Below are positions 15,882 through 25,538 of a stretch of 64,000 bases of DNA, piece by piece. The position numbers were made by a program, and so were the translations under genes. Under the pieces are notes generated by a model that was given only the letters and a program-made list of their open reading frames with translations, made no database searches and had not been told where the DNA came from. Source of the stretch: Microvirgula aerodenitrificans DSM 15089 (GTDB lineage: Bacteria > Pseudomonadota > Gammaproteobacteria > Burkholderiales > Aquaspirillaceae). Every line of letters starts with the position of its first letter. The first letter of the stretch is position 1. Location: positions 294,804 through 358,803 of the forward strand of contig NZ_JHVK01000003.1 of assembly GCF_000620105.1 (NCBI RefSeq), in the 5' to 3' direction.

Positions 15882-18335
15882 ATGCGTACCCGTCTCATCA
15901 ACCGCCCGGCACTGCTCATCGGTCTGGCCCTGGCGTTCGGCAGCATCCTGCCACTGCACGCGCTGGTGACACCGGCACAGGCCGCTGCCGCACCGACCCT
16001 GGCCCCGACCTGGCCGCGCACCCTCAGCGCCGGCGACAGTCACGTCGAGCTGTTCCAGCCGCAGATCGAAAAATGGGATGGCAATCAGCTGTCCGGCCGC
16101 GCGGCGCTGGCCATCAGCAGCAAAAAGGGCGCGCCGTTGTACGGCATCGCCCACTTTCGTGCCAATGCCGCCATCGACAAACCCGGTGGCATCGTCACGC
16201 TGACCGGCATCGTTATCGACGACGTGCAGATCCCGACCGCCCAGGACCGGGCGGCCGGCTACCGCACCATGCTGCAGCAGCGTCTGCCCACAGGCGGCAT
16301 GTCGATCCCGCTTGACGAGCTGCAGACCAGTTATCTGGTTTCACAGCAGATCAGCAAGGCCGGCAGTGTCGCCGTACGCAATGATCCTCCACATATCATG
16401 TTTGCCAGCACGCCCACTTTGCTGGTCCGCATCGATGGCGCGCCGGTACTGCGTCCGGTCTCCGGCGCCAGTGGCTGGCAACGCGTGATCAATACCCGGG
16501 CACTGCTGCTGCGCGACGCCAGCGAACGTTATCACCTGAACGCCGCCGGCAGCTGGTACGAGGCGCCGGCGCTGAACGGCAGCTGGGTCGTGACCGGCAA
16601 GCCGGCGACGAACCTGCTGGCCGCCGCCCAGGCGGCCGCGAAGGCCGTCAAGCCGGACCCGATGCAGCCGACCAGCGGCAAAAAACCGGCAACGGCACCG
16701 GCGGTACTGATCGCCACCGAACCGACCGAGCTGGTCGTCACCGACGGCCAGCCGGCCATGCAGCCGGTCGATGGTGTCAACCTGCTGACTGTCGGCAATG
16801 CCGACCATGCGCTGTTTCTCGACCCGGCCAGCAATGACTACTATCTCCTGATTTCCGGGCGCTGGTTTGCCGGCCGTGACCTGGCCGGTCCCTGGCATGC
16901 GGTCGCCGGTTCAGCGCTGCCGGCCGACTTCGCCCGCATCCCGGCCGGCAGCCCAAAAGCCAATGTGCTGGTGTCGGTGCCCGGCACCCCGCAAGCGCGC
17001 GAAGCCGTCATTGCCGCCGCCATTCCGCAGACCGCCACGGTCTATCGCAACAAGGCCAGCCTGACTGTCAGCTACGACGGCGCGCCGCACTTCATCCCGA
17101 TCGCCGGCACGAGCCTGCATTACGCGCCGAACAGCGCACTGCCGGTCATCGAGGTCGACAGCCGCCACTACTATGCGCTGTCCAGCGGCATCTGGTTCAC
17201 GGCGGCCACGCCGACCGGTGCCTGGCGGGTAGCGGACAGCGTACCGGGGGCGATCTACACCATTCCGGTCTCGTCGCCGCTGCACTACGTAACCTATGTC
17301 CATGTGTACTCGCACACGCCGCAATACGTGGTCGTCGGCTATACCCCGGGTTATTTCGGCGTGATGGTCGCCCCCGGCGGTACCGTCGTCTACGGCAGCG
17401 GCTACAGCTATGCGCCATATACCGGCGAGGTCTGGTACGGCTATCCGGACACGTATGGTTATGGCGCCGGTTTTGCGGTCGGCACCACGGTCGGGTTCGC
17501 CTTCGGCTTTGCCGCCGGTGCCTGGTGGGGCGCGCCGTCACCGTACTGGGGGCCGTACTGGGGCTGGTGGGGCGGCGGCTATCCAAGCTGGCAATACGTG
17601 AATGTCAACCAGACCAATATCTATGGTCGCTGGGGCCAGGGCACCGTCACTCATGTCGACGGCTGGAACGGCTGGACCGGCAACCAGTGGCACGGCACCG
17701 CTGCCGCCGGCTTCAACCCGTATACCGGTGGTCACTTCCAGGCCAGCCGGGGTGCCATCGGCAACGCCTATACCGGCAACTATGCCGCCGGTCGGCAGGG
17801 ATCGTTCAGCAGTCCGGCAACCGGGCGCGCCGGGGCCAGCCGGCAGGGCATTGCCGGCAACGCCGCGACCGGCAACTATGCGGGAGGCAGCCAGGCCGCC
17901 GGCGTCAACCGCCGCACCGGCCGTTTCGGCGCCGAGCAGACCACGGTGACCGGCAATACCGCCAGCGGTGACCGCACCGTGAACAGCAAGGGTTTTGTCG
18001 GCAACCGCCGCACCGACTCCGGCGTGGCCTGGAACAACGGCGAGGTCTATGCCGGCCATGACAACAATGTTTACCGCCGCAGCCCGGACGGCAGCTGGGA
18101 ACAGCACACGCCTGATGGCTGGCAGCCAGTGCCGGCCGGCAACAGGGAGACGTCGCGCCTGAACAGCGAGCACCAGGCCAGGCAGGCCGGCAACCAGCGG
18201 CTGCAGCAGGCGCCGGCACGACAGTATTTCCAGCCCCCGGAAGGCGGTGCCCGACCCGGTCAGGGTGCCAGCCGACCCGCTAGCGGTTTTTTCCCGCGCG
18301 CTGGCGGCGGCTTCCATGGCGGTTTCCGGCGCTGA
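15882..18335 (+). CDS. Large exported protein rich in Trp/Tyr/Gly, function unknown
   Basis: This 817-residue protein has a signal peptide (MRTRLINRPALLIGLALAFG, cut near TPAQAAAA). Residues ~180-450 contain several repeats of the form hYYhLhSGxWFxAxxxxGPW (YYLLISGRWFAGRDLAGPWH, YYALSSGIWFTAATPTGAWR). A central segment of about 110 residues is rich in Gly, Tyr and Trp (WWGAPSPYWGPYWGWWGGGY). The tail has repeats such as GNAYTGNYAAGRQG and the block VYRRSPDGSWEQHTPDGWQP. I recall proteins of this shape annotated as carbohydrate-binding family V/XII in several proteobacteria, but no tested function is known to me. It is probably periplasmic or surface-located. It stands alone. Confidence 0.75.
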   Translation: MRTRLINRPALLIGLALAFGSILPLHALVTPAQAAAAPTLAPTWPRTLSAGDSHVELFQPQIEKWDGNQLSGRAALAISSKKGAPLYGIAHFRANAAIDKPGGIVTLTGIVIDDVQIPTAQDRAAGYRTMLQQRLPTGGMSIPLDELQTSYLVSQQISKAGSVAVRNDPPHIMFASTPTLLVRIDGAPVLRPVSGASGWQRVINTRALLLRDASERYHLNAAGSWYEAPALNGSWVVTGKPATNLLAAAQAAAKAVKPDPMQPTSGKKPATAPAVLIATEPTELVVTDGQPAMQPVDGVNLLTVGNADHALFLDPASNDYYLLISGRWFAGRDLAGPWHAVAGSALPADFARIPAGSPKANVLVSVPGTPQAREAVIAAAIPQTATVYRNKASLTVSYDGAPHFIPIAGTSLHYAPNSALPVIEVDSRHYYALSSGIWFTAATPTGAWRVADSVPGAIYTIPVSSPLHYVTYVHVYSHTPQYVVVGYTPGYFGVMVAPGGTVVYGSGYSYAPYTGEVWYGYPDTYGYGAGFAVGTTVGFAFGFAAGAWWGAPSPYWGPYWGWWGGGYPSWQYVNVNQTNIYGRWGQGTVTHVDGWNGWTGNQWHGTAAAGFNPYTGGHFQASRGAIGNAYTGNYAAGRQGSFSSPATGRAGASRQGIAGNAATGNYAGGSQAAGVNRRTGRFGAEQTTVTGNTASGDRTVNSKGFVGNRRTDSGVAWNNGEVYAGHDNNVYRRSPDGSWEQHTPDGWQPVPAGNRETSRLNSEHQARQAGNQRLQQAPARQYFQPPEGGARPGQGASRPASGFFPRAGGGFHGGFRR

Positions 18336-18430
18336 CTGTTGCGGCGGCATCACTTGATGCCGCCGTGAATTGACGCGGCCACTGGCGGTCGTTATATCTC
18401 GACGCAATTCTCTTGATTTTGCGTTGAAAA

Positions 18431-19777
18431 ATGGCAAAGGTTGAAATTCCTCCCGACTTCATGGCCATCATGGCAAGCAAAGGCGACGCGGTGCTGGCGC
18501 AGCTCGCCCGCCATGCGGCAGTCGACGCCAGGGGGCGCTACCTGCACTGGCATGAATTCAGGTGGCGCGTCGCCGGCGGCATCGACAAGGAAGTGGCATG
18601 GGCTGCCACCCGGCTGGCGCGCGCCTGCTCGCAACACCGCCTGGATGGCCTGCACAGCGAACAGGGCAACGCGCTGGTCTACGCCATCCCTGCCAGCCTG
18701 CAGATCCACCTGCATGCCATCGACCGCCTGTGCGCGCCGTTACTGGAAACCGACGACGATGCTGCAGCTGCCGGTCCCGAGCGCAATCGCTATCTGGTCG
18801 ATGCACTGACCATGGAGGAAGCCATCACCAGCGCCCAGCTGGAAGGCGCGGCGACCACGCGCAAGATCGCCAAGGCCATGCTGGAAAACGAACGTCTGCC
18901 CCGCGATGAGGGCGAGCAGATGGTGTTCAACAATTTCCTGCTGATGAAAGCGGCCAAACGCGCCCGGAATGAGCCACTGTCAGTGGAGCGGATCTGCCGT
19001 CTGCACGACATCGCCACCCGCGACACCGGCAATGCGCACGTCCAGCCCGGCAGGCTGCGTGACCATGACGAGGTTGTCGTGCAGGGGCTGCATGGCGACG
19101 TGCTGCACCGGCCGCCTCCAGCCAGTCAGCTTGTTTCCAGGCTGCAGCAACTGTGTGCGTTCGCCAATGCAGCTCACGATGGCCTGGACGGACGCCCGTT
19201 CATTCATCCGGCGGTCAAGGCCATCATCCTGCATTTCATGCTGGGTTATGAACACCCGTTTACCGATGGCAATGGCCGCACCGCTCGCGCGCTGTTCTAC
19301 TGGTTCATGCTCAGGCAGGGCTACTGGCCGTTCGAGTACATCTCCATCAGCGCGCTGCTGAAGGAAGCGCCGGTCCAGTATGGCGAGTCATACCTGTTCT
19401 GCGAAACCGACACGTTCGACCTGACCTACTTCATCGACTTCCAGCTGCGCATCATCCACCGGGCCATTCGTCAGTTCCTCGCCCACCTGCAGCGCAAGCA
19501 GCAAGAGCATGCCGAGTTGCTGCGCTGGCTGGACACCCAGGGCATTGCCGACACGCTGAATGCACGACAGGGCCTGCTGCTGCGCAAGGCATTGCGCCAT
19601 CCGGGCCGGGCCTTCACCGTCAAGGAGGTGAAGCACGACTTCGGCGTTACCGAAAACACTGCGCGCGCCGACCTGCAGAAGCTGGTGTCACTGCAGGCGC
19701 TGGTACCGGCCAGGGAAGGCAAGACCATCTGCTACATCGCCCATGTCGATGCCCGCAATCTGCTGCGCCAGACGTAA
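18431..19777 (+). CDS. Class II Fic protein with C-terminal winged helix
   Basis: This 448-residue protein has the Fic active-site motif HPFTDGNGRTAR near residue 275, used to transfer AMP (or another phosphate-linked group) to a target hydroxyl. An N-terminal inhibitory helix SAQLEGA (S/TxxxEG) near residue 134 makes it a self-inhibited class II Fic. The C-terminus has a helix-turn-helix (FTVKEVKHDFGVTENTARADL), as in many Fic/DUF4172-type proteins. No antitoxin gene is adjacent, consistent with built-in inhibition. No clear ribosome site precedes the ATG at 18431. The target is unknown. Confidence 0.88.
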   Translation: MAKVEIPPDFMAIMASKGDAVLAQLARHAAVDARGRYLHWHEFRWRVAGGIDKEVAWAATRLARACSQHRLDGLHSEQGNALVYAIPASLQIHLHAIDRLCAPLLETDDDAAAAGPERNRYLVDALTMEEAITSAQLEGAATTRKIAKAMLENERLPRDEGEQMVFNNFLLMKAAKRARNEPLSVERICRLHDIATRDTGNAHVQPGRLRDHDEVVVQGLHGDVLHRPPPASQLVSRLQQLCAFANAAHDGLDGRPFIHPAVKAIILHFMLGYEHPFTDGNGRTARALFYWFMLRQGYWPFEYISISALLKEAPVQYGESYLFCETDTFDLTYFIDFQLRIIHRAIRQFLAHLQRKQQEHAELLRWLDTQGIADTLNARQGLLLRKALRHPGRAFTVKEVKHDFGVTENTARADLQKLVSLQALVPAREGKTICYIAHVDARNLLRQT

Positions 19778-19821
19778 AAACGGGGTGCCGGGTCGCATGA
19801 CCTGACACCCCGCCGGCGCGG

Positions 19822-22035
19822 CTACCTGCGACCGCGCGGCTTTCCCGCTGCAGCAGCCTGCCTGCCGCCGCCCGACTTGCCGGCCGGCCGGCCCCCGCCA
19901 CCACTGCGCGGTTTTGCCGCCACCGGCGGCGCATGGTGATAAGCCCGCTCCTGCCATGCTGGCCCGCTGCGCCCGCCGCCCGGCTGCTGCGACGGCACCA
20001 GATGCCAGGGCCCATTGCCGATCAGGTCACCCCGGCCCATGTTCAGCAATGCCTCGCGCAGCAAGGGCCAGTTGTCCGGATCGTGATAGCGCAGAAAGGC
20101 CTTGTGCAGCTTGCGCCGGTAACCGTCCTTGATAACATCGACCTTTTCCGAGCTGCGTCCGATCTTTTTCAGCGGATTGCGCCCGGTATGCCACATGGTG
20201 GTGGCCAGCGACATCGGCGTCGGCGTGAACGACTGCACCTGATCGGGGCGGAAGCCGTTGTGCTTCAGCCACAGCGCCAGGTTCAGCATGTCGCGATCCG
20301 ACGTGCCCGGATGCGCGGCAATGAAATACGGCACCAGATACTGTTTCTTGCCCGCCTGCTTCGAGAAGCGCTCGAACAGCTCCTTGAAGCGCTCATAGGT
20401 GCCGATGCCCGGCTTCATCATCTTCGACAGCGGACCTTCCTCGGTATGCTCCGGAGCGATCTTCAGCAGCCCGCTGACATGGTGGGTCACCAGTTCCTTG
20501 ATGTATTCCGGCGAGCGCACTGCCAGGTCGTAGCGCAGGCCGGAGCCGATGGTCACGCGCTTGACGCCGGGCAGCGTGCGCACCTTGCGGTACAGCTGGA
20601 TCAGCGGCCCGTGGTCGGTACCGAGGTTTTCGCAGATGCCCGGATAGACACAGGACAGCCGGCGACAGGACGACTCGATCTTCGGGTCCTTGCACGCCAG
20701 CCGGTACATGTTTGCGGTCGGCCCGCCGAGGTCGGTGATATGGCCAGTGAAACCGTGGGTCTTGTCGCGGATATCCTCGATTTCCTTGAGGATGCTTTCC
20801 TCGCTGCGACTCTGGATGATGCGTCCCTCGTGTTCGGTGATCGAACAGAAGGTACAGCCACCAAAACAGCCGCGCATGATATTGACCGAAAAACGGATCA
20901 TGTCCCAGGCAGGGAAGCGCGCATCGCCATAGCTCGGGTGCGGGTTGCGCGCATAGTGCAGCCCGAACACATAGTCCATTTCCTCGGTGGTCAGCGGGAT
21001 CGGCGGCGGCGAGATCCAGACATCGCGATTGCCATGCTGCTGGATCAGCACGCGGGCGTTGCCCGGGTTCGACTCCAGATGCAGCGTGCGGCTTGCATGC
21101 GCATACAGCACCGGATCGTAGGCGACCGCCTCGTAAGCCGGAATGCGCACCGCCGTCCGCGTTCGCGTCGCCTTGCGCGCGGCGACCCGCTCGGCGGCGG
21201 ACACCAGCCGCACCGGCTGCGGCGCGGACGGATCGCTGGCCGTCGCCTGCCTGTCGCCCTCTTCCGCATACGGGTTCTGGTGCGGCTCGACCCGCCCCGG
21301 GGTGTCGACCGTGCTCGAATCGACCACGCTCCAGTCATCGCCGGGCAACCAGCCCTGCGGCACCAGGAAAGCGGCGCCACGCACATCGCGCATGTCGGCC
21401 AGCCGCTCGCCACGCCCCGCGCGGTGGGCAACCTCGACCAGTGCGCGTTCGGCATTGCCATACAGCAGAATGTCGGCCTTCGAGTAGATCAGCGCCGACT
21501 GGCGTACCTTGTCGCTCCAGTAGTCGTACTGGGCAATGCGACGCAGCGAGGCCTCGATGCCGCCGATCATCACCTGCACGCCCGGATAGGCTTCGCGACA
21601 GCGCTGCGCATAAACGGCCACCGCACGGTCGGGCCGGCGGTTGGCCTCGGCATTGGCGGTATACGCATCGTCGGAGCGCGGTTTGCGGTCGGCGGTATAG
21701 CGGTTGATCATCGAATCCATATTGCCGGCCGACACGGCAAAGAACAGGTTCGGCTGACCAAGCTGGCGGAACGGCTCGGCCGAATGCCAGTCCGGCTGGG
21801 CAATGATGCCGACCCGGAATCCCTGTGCCTCGAGCAGCCGGCCAACCAGCGCCATGCCGAAACTCGGATGATCGATATACCCATCGCCGACCACGACAAT
21901 GATGTCGCAGCTGTCCCAGCCAAGCGCATCCATTTCCCGACGACTCATCGGCAGAAACGGCGCGGGCTCCGGGCTCTCCGCCCAGTATTTCGGGTAGGAG
22001 AAGATCGGCAACGGGGGAACGGAATGCGGGGTCAT
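19822..22035 (-). CDS. ygiQ: YgiQ-family radical SAM protein
   Basis: A 737-residue protein with an N-terminal B12-binding-like region ([20 protein letters not shown]), the radical-SAM cluster motif [17 protein letters not shown] (CxxxCxxC) and the UPF0313 C-terminal block ([37 protein letters not shown]). The last 60 residues are a Gly/Arg/Ala-rich tail. The family is common in bacteria but its reaction is not established. It stands alone between the Fic and EmrE-like genes. Confidence 0.93.
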   Translation of the reverse strand: MTPHSVPPLPIFSYPKYWAESPEPAPFLPMSRREMDALGWDSCDIIVVVGDGYIDHPSFGMALVGRLLEAQGFRVGIIAQPDWHSAEPFRQLGQPNLFFAVSAGNMDSMINRYTADRKPRSDDAYTANAEANRRPDRAVAVYAQRCREAYPGVQVMIGGIEASLRRIAQYDYWSDKVRQSALIYSKADILLYGNAERALVEVAHRAGRGERLADMRDVRGAAFLVPQGWLPGDDWSVVDSSTVDTPGRVEPHQNPYAEEGDRQATASDPSAPQPVRLVSAAERVAARKATRTRTAVRIPAYEAVAYDPVLYAHASRTLHLESNPGNARVLIQQHGNRDVWISPPPIPLTTEEMDYVFGLHYARNPHPSYGDARFPAWDMIRFSVNIMRGCFGGCTFCSITEHEGRIIQSRSEESILKEIEDIRDKTHGFTGHITDLGGPTANMYRLACKDPKIESSCRRLSCVYPGICENLGTDHGPLIQLYRKVRTLPGVKRVTIGSGLRYDLAVRSPEYIKELVTHHVSGLLKIAPEHTEEGPLSKMMKPGIGTYERFKELFERFSKQAGKKQYLVPYFIAAHPGTSDRDMLNLALWLKHNGFRPDQVQSFTPTPMSLATTMWHTGRNPLKKIGRSSEKVDVIKDGYRRKLHKAFLRYHDPDNWPLLREALLNMGRGDLIGNGPWHLVPSQQPGGGRSGPAWQERAYHHAPPVAAKPRSGGGGRPAGKSGGGRQAAAAGKPRGRR

Positions 22036-22209
22036 GGACGGCAGGTTCTACGGCAAGGCGCGCATTGTGCCAGATTTGCCCGCCACCGGCACGAAGTGAT
22101 TGATTTCATTCGGGATAAACCCTCGTGCCAGCGGGGGTAAGGCGCGGCTCGACACACCATGCAGCCGGCATGGCCATGGCCGGACTGATGCCACTGTCAG
22201 GCGACGGGG

Positions 22210-22542
22210 CTAATGCCCGCCCGCATTCGAGAAGACGTTCATGATGACCACCCCGGACAGGATCAGCCCCATGCCGAGCAGGGCCGGCATGTCGAGCTTC
22301 TGGCCGAAGACCAGCCACCCGGCCAGCGCCACGATGACAATGCCGACGCCGGACCAGATCGCATAGGCAATGCCGACCGGTATGGTGCGCAAGGTCAGCG
22401 AAAGCAGATAAAAAGCCGCGCTGTAGCCGACGACAACCAGCAGCGACGGCCACAGCCTTGAAAAGCCGTCGCTGGATTTCAATGCCGATGTGGCAATGGT
22501 TTCACAGACGATGGCAAGCAGCAGAAACACCCAGTTCTTCAC
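22210..22542 (-). CDS. emrE: Small multidrug resistance efflux protein, EmrE-like
   Basis: A four-helix inner-membrane antiporter of 110 residues, the same length as EmrE. The frame is open to an ATG at 22560, but the GTG at 22542 has GGGAG 5 bases upstream and places the proton/substrate-binding Glu at position 14, as in EmrE. GFSRLWPS and [20 protein letters not shown] are near-identical to the EmrE subfamily rather than SugE. It would exchange cationic drugs, quaternary ammonium compounds or osmolytes for protons. It is preceded by 105 bp of intergenic sequence. Confidence 0.88.
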   Translation of the reverse strand: MKNWVFLLLAIVCETIATSALKSSDGFSRLWPSLLVVVGYSAAFYLLSLTLRTIPVGIAYAIWSGVGIVIVALAGWLVFGQKLDMPALLGMGLILSGVVIMNVFSNAGGH

Positions 22543-22647
22543 GACGACTCCCGACAGCAAGCGGCAGATTCTGCAGCCACATCCGGCAATTCGCCAGTCT
22601 TGTCAGTCACCGCGAAATCTGCGCACGGCGGGCCTTGCTGCCGTCGG

Positions 22648-23289
22648 TCAGACTGCCTTGTTGCGCAGGCTCAGCAGGCTGAACCCCAGCGCCACAAACA
22701 GCCCGCCCGAGATCCGGTTGAACAGGCGGACGCGCGATGCACTGGCGAACTGCTGCTTCAGCGCCCGGCCAAGCAGCACATAGACCGCATGGGCCAGCAC
22801 CGCGCAGCAGGCAAAAGTGCCGGTCAGGACAAAAAACTGGGTCAGGACCGGCGCTTCCCGGGTCAGGAACTGCGGGAACAGCGCGGAGAAGAACAGAATG
22901 CCCTTCGGATTGGTCAGCGCAACGGTCATGCCATGGCCGAACAGCCGCCAGTCCGCGCCGGCGCTGGCCGGTGCCTGCGTGCTGGCCATTTCCGAAAACA
23001 GGCTCACCTTGCTGCGCCACTGGCGAATGCCCAGGTAGACCAGATAGGCGGCGCCGCCAAGCTTCAGGGCGGTAAAGGCCACGGCCGAAGTCGCCAGCAC
23101 CACCCCCATGCCCGCCATCGCCACGGCAGACACCAGAAACAGGCCGGCGGCATTGCCCAGCGAACTGATCATCGCCCGGCGCGGGCCGACCGACACCGAA
23201 TTCGAAATGGCCATCAGCACGGCCGGGCCGGGAGTAAAGGTCACCAGCAGCGCGACGCTGCAGAAGATCAGCCAGTTGGAAAGGTGCAC
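22648..23289 (-). CDS. LysE/RhtB-family amino acid exporter
   Basis: A 213-residue inner-membrane protein with the family start pattern (NWLIFCSVALLVTFTPGPAVL) and ALTNPKGILFFSALFPQFL. These proteins export amino acids such as threonine, homoserine or leucine; the substrate cannot be told. The start is likely GTG at 23289, with AGGA 8 bases upstream; the ORF is open further upstream, but the extension lacks homology-like sequence. Confidence 0.88.
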   Translation of the reverse strand: MHLSNWLIFCSVALLVTFTPGPAVLMAISNSVSVGPRRAMISSLGNAAGLFLVSAVAMAGMGVVLATSAVAFTALKLGGAAYLVYLGIRQWRSKVSLFSEMASTQAPASAGADWRLFGHGMTVALTNPKGILFFSALFPQFLTREAPVLTQFFVLTGTFACCAVLAHAVYVLLGRALKQQFASASRVRLFNRISGGLFVALGFSLLSLRNKAV

Positions 23290-23371
23290 GTTCAATGTCC
23301 TGGACAGGGTGGAATGGCCACAGTCTATTGCGATTCGGTTTTCCGCGCCGCCCCGGATCGAATCCAGGCGC

Positions 23372-24685
23372 CTATTTTCCGCCTGCTTCGCGCAAATGCA
23401 GCGTGACCGCCAGCCCGCCGTCGGCCGAACGGGCAAACGACACCCGCCCGCCGCACAGCTCGACAATGCGCGACACGATGGACAGACCGATGCCCGCGCC
23501 CGGCATGCTCTGTCCCGGCGGCCGGAAGAACCGTTCGCCGAGCCGCACCATCACTGCCGGGTCGACCCCCGGCCCGTCATCGCTGACCGTCAGCCGTGTG
23601 CCGTCAATATCGATCCACACCTTGCCATCGGGCCGGCCGTAGCGTCGTGCATTATCGACCAGATTGCGCACCGCCAGCGCCAGCCAGTCACAGCGTCCCC
23701 AGACCGGCAATGGCGTGCCGACCCGCCGCTCGACCCGTTCGCCACCATGGCGCTCGTATTCGTCCACACAGGCGGCCAGATCGATGATTTCCAGTGACGG
23801 ATGGGTATCGTGGTCGAGCCGGGCCAGTTCCAGCAACTGGGCGACCAGCCGGCCGGCATTGGCCGTGGCCGAACGGGCATTGGCCAGCGCCCGCACCCGC
23901 GCCTCGTCGCGCGAGGTGCTGGCCGCCAGATCGAGGCTGGCCTGGATACCGGCCAGCGGCGTACGCAATTCGTGCGCGGCATCGGCGACAAAGCGCCGTT
24001 CACGCTCGATCCGGGCCGCCAGCGCATGCTGGTGCCGGTTCAGCGCCTCGCGCAACGGCAGCGCCTCGCGAGGCACCGCGGTCGCAAACGGCGACAGGTC
24101 GTCGGCCGGCCGCGACTGTACCTCGCGGGCAAAGGCGTTCAACGGCTGCAGGCCGCGCCACACCCCCCACAGCGTCCACGGAATCAGCAGCCCGAATGCC
24201 AGCAGCAGCGGGATCAGGATATCGTCGGCCACTTCCAGCGCCAGCTCGGTCTCCACCGCATGCGGCACGCCGACCACGACCAGCCGGGTGCCGACCCGCT
24301 CACCGTACAGCATCCAGTCATGGTCATCGAGGCGGATGGTATGGCTGCCGAGCAGCGGCGGCAGCGGCAGGGACGGCCCCTGCGAATCGAGCAGGCCGCC
24401 ATCGGCGCCGTAAACCGCATACCCGCTGTCGGGCCGCTTGATCTTCTTGTGCTCGCGCTTGTGCGAATCGCGATCCAGATGCAGCTCGATCGCATCGGCA
24501 TGCTGGATGTCGTACAACTGCGTGGCACGCCGCAGTTCGCCCTTCAGCAGATCGCGGACCTCGTGCCGGACCTGGACTGTCACCGTCACCATCACCACGG
24601 CGCCGGCAACGACAATGCCGACCGCCAGCCGCAGACAGACCCGCAGCAGCAGTGAATGGCGCCACCCCGTCAGCCAGCGGATCAT
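23372..24685 (-). CDS. Two-component sensor histidine kinase
   Basis: A 437-residue membrane kinase. It has an N-terminal membrane segment (GIVVAGAVVMVTVTVQV), a periplasmic loop of about 110 residues, a second membrane segment (IPLLLAFGLLIPWTLWGVW) with a short HAMP-like linker, the dimerisation box DAAHELRTPLAGIQASL (phospho-His near residue 238), the N-box AVRNLVDNARRYG, and the ATP-lid boxes SDDGPGVD and GAGIGLSIVSRIVEL. The layout resembles QseC/PmrB. Its start overlaps the response regulator stop by four bases. The periplasmic loop holds a charged segment (DRDSHKREHKKIKRPDS), which could bind ions or peptides; this is speculative. Confidence 0.92.
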   Translation of the reverse strand: MIRWLTGWRHSLLLRVCLRLAVGIVVAGAVVMVTVTVQVRHEVRDLLKGELRRATQLYDIQHADAIELHLDRDSHKREHKKIKRPDSGYAVYGADGGLLDSQGPSLPLPPLLGSHTIRLDDHDWMLYGERVGTRLVVVGVPHAVETELALEVADDILIPLLLAFGLLIPWTLWGVWRGLQPLNAFAREVQSRPADDLSPFATAVPREALPLREALNRHQHALAARIERERRFVADAAHELRTPLAGIQASLDLAASTSRDEARVRALANARSATANAGRLVAQLLELARLDHDTHPSLEIIDLAACVDEYERHGGERVERRVGTPLPVWGRCDWLALAVRNLVDNARRYGRPDGKVWIDIDGTRLTVSDDGPGVDPAVMVRLGERFFRPPGQSMPGAGIGLSIVSRIVELCGGRVSFARSADGGLAVTLHLREAGGK

Positions 24686-25362
24686 GCCAGCCGCCAGCCG
24701 AGGCCACGCTCGTTGACGATGCGCCCCTCACCGAGTTTGCGCCGCAGCCGGGACAGGTGAACGGCAAACGGATTGCTGCTGTGCTCGGGCATGTCGTCGT
24801 AGATATGCTGCTCCAGATGGGACTGCGACAGGGTCGCCCCGCGATGGGTGACAAAAGCATGCAGCATGCGCAGCTCGACCCCGGTCAGTTCCAGTGGCTC
24901 GCCGCCCAGCCACGCCTGGCTGGCGTCGCAGGCCACTTCGATATCGCCCCAGCGATCGCGCTCCACCGTCACCGGCGCAATCCGCCGCTGCAGCGCCCGG
25001 ACCCGGGCCAGCAGCTCGGCCAGGTCGAACGGTTTGACCAGGTAGTCGTCCGCGCCGAGGTTCAGCCCTTCGATGCGGTTCTCCACGCTGTCGCGCGCGG
25101 TCAGCACCAGTACCGGCAGTTCGCTGCCGTGTGCGCGCAGCCAGGCCAGCAGCGCGGTGCCGTCCAGCCCTGGCAGGCCAAGGTCGAGAATCACCAGTGC
25201 CGGCTCCGGCCCGGCAGCGAGACGATCGCGCGCGGCCAGCCCGTCGGCAATCCACTCCGCCTCGAAACCGGCGTCAGCCATGGCGTCGGACAGGGTTTCG
25301 CCAAGGATGCGGTCATCCTCGACGATCAGGCAGCGGGGCAGTCGGTCGGTATCCATCGGCAT
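24682..25362 (-). CDS. OmpR-family response regulator
   Basis: A 226-residue regulator with a receiver domain (acidic pocket IVEDD, phospho-Asp in LVILDLGLPGLDG, switch Thr in VLTAR, Lys in YLVKPFDLAE) and an OmpR-type winged helix (LTGVELRMLHAFVTHRGATL, NPFAVHLSRLRRKLGEGRI). The frame opens at a TTG at 25380, but the ATG at 25362 has AGGA 6 bases upstream and is preferred. It is coupled to the downstream kinase. Length and layout resemble QseB/PmrA. Confidence 0.92.
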   Translation of the reverse strand: MPMDTDRLPRCLIVEDDRILGETLSDAMADAGFEAEWIADGLAARDRLAAGPEPALVILDLGLPGLDGTALLAWLRAHGSELPVLVLTARDSVENRIEGLNLGADDYLVKPFDLAELLARVRALQRRIAPVTVERDRWGDIEVACDASQAWLGGEPLELTGVELRMLHAFVTHRGATLSQSHLEQHIYDDMPEHSSNPFAVHLSRLRRKLGEGRIVNERGLGWRLA

Positions 25363-25538
25363 GGCATCCTGGCAAGGCAATACGGTGGCAGTAAATCCGG
25401 AGCGGTTTAATCCAGCCTGAAGCTGGCGCCATTATCGGCCAGCGCGCGCCGGGGCGAAACGGCACCGGCGCATTCCTCCATGCAGCCGGAATCGCCACGG
25501 GCATACAATGGCGGCTGCCTATTTTTCCTCCCCCGTCC

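Noticed and set aside
19781..19812. Imperfect hairpin between the fic and ygiQ genes as a terminator
   Set aside because: The stem is interrupted and there is no convincing T-run on either strand.
19933..22140. 735-codon plus-strand ORF opposite ygiQ
   Set aside because: Shadow ORF; the radical SAM motif is on the minus strand.
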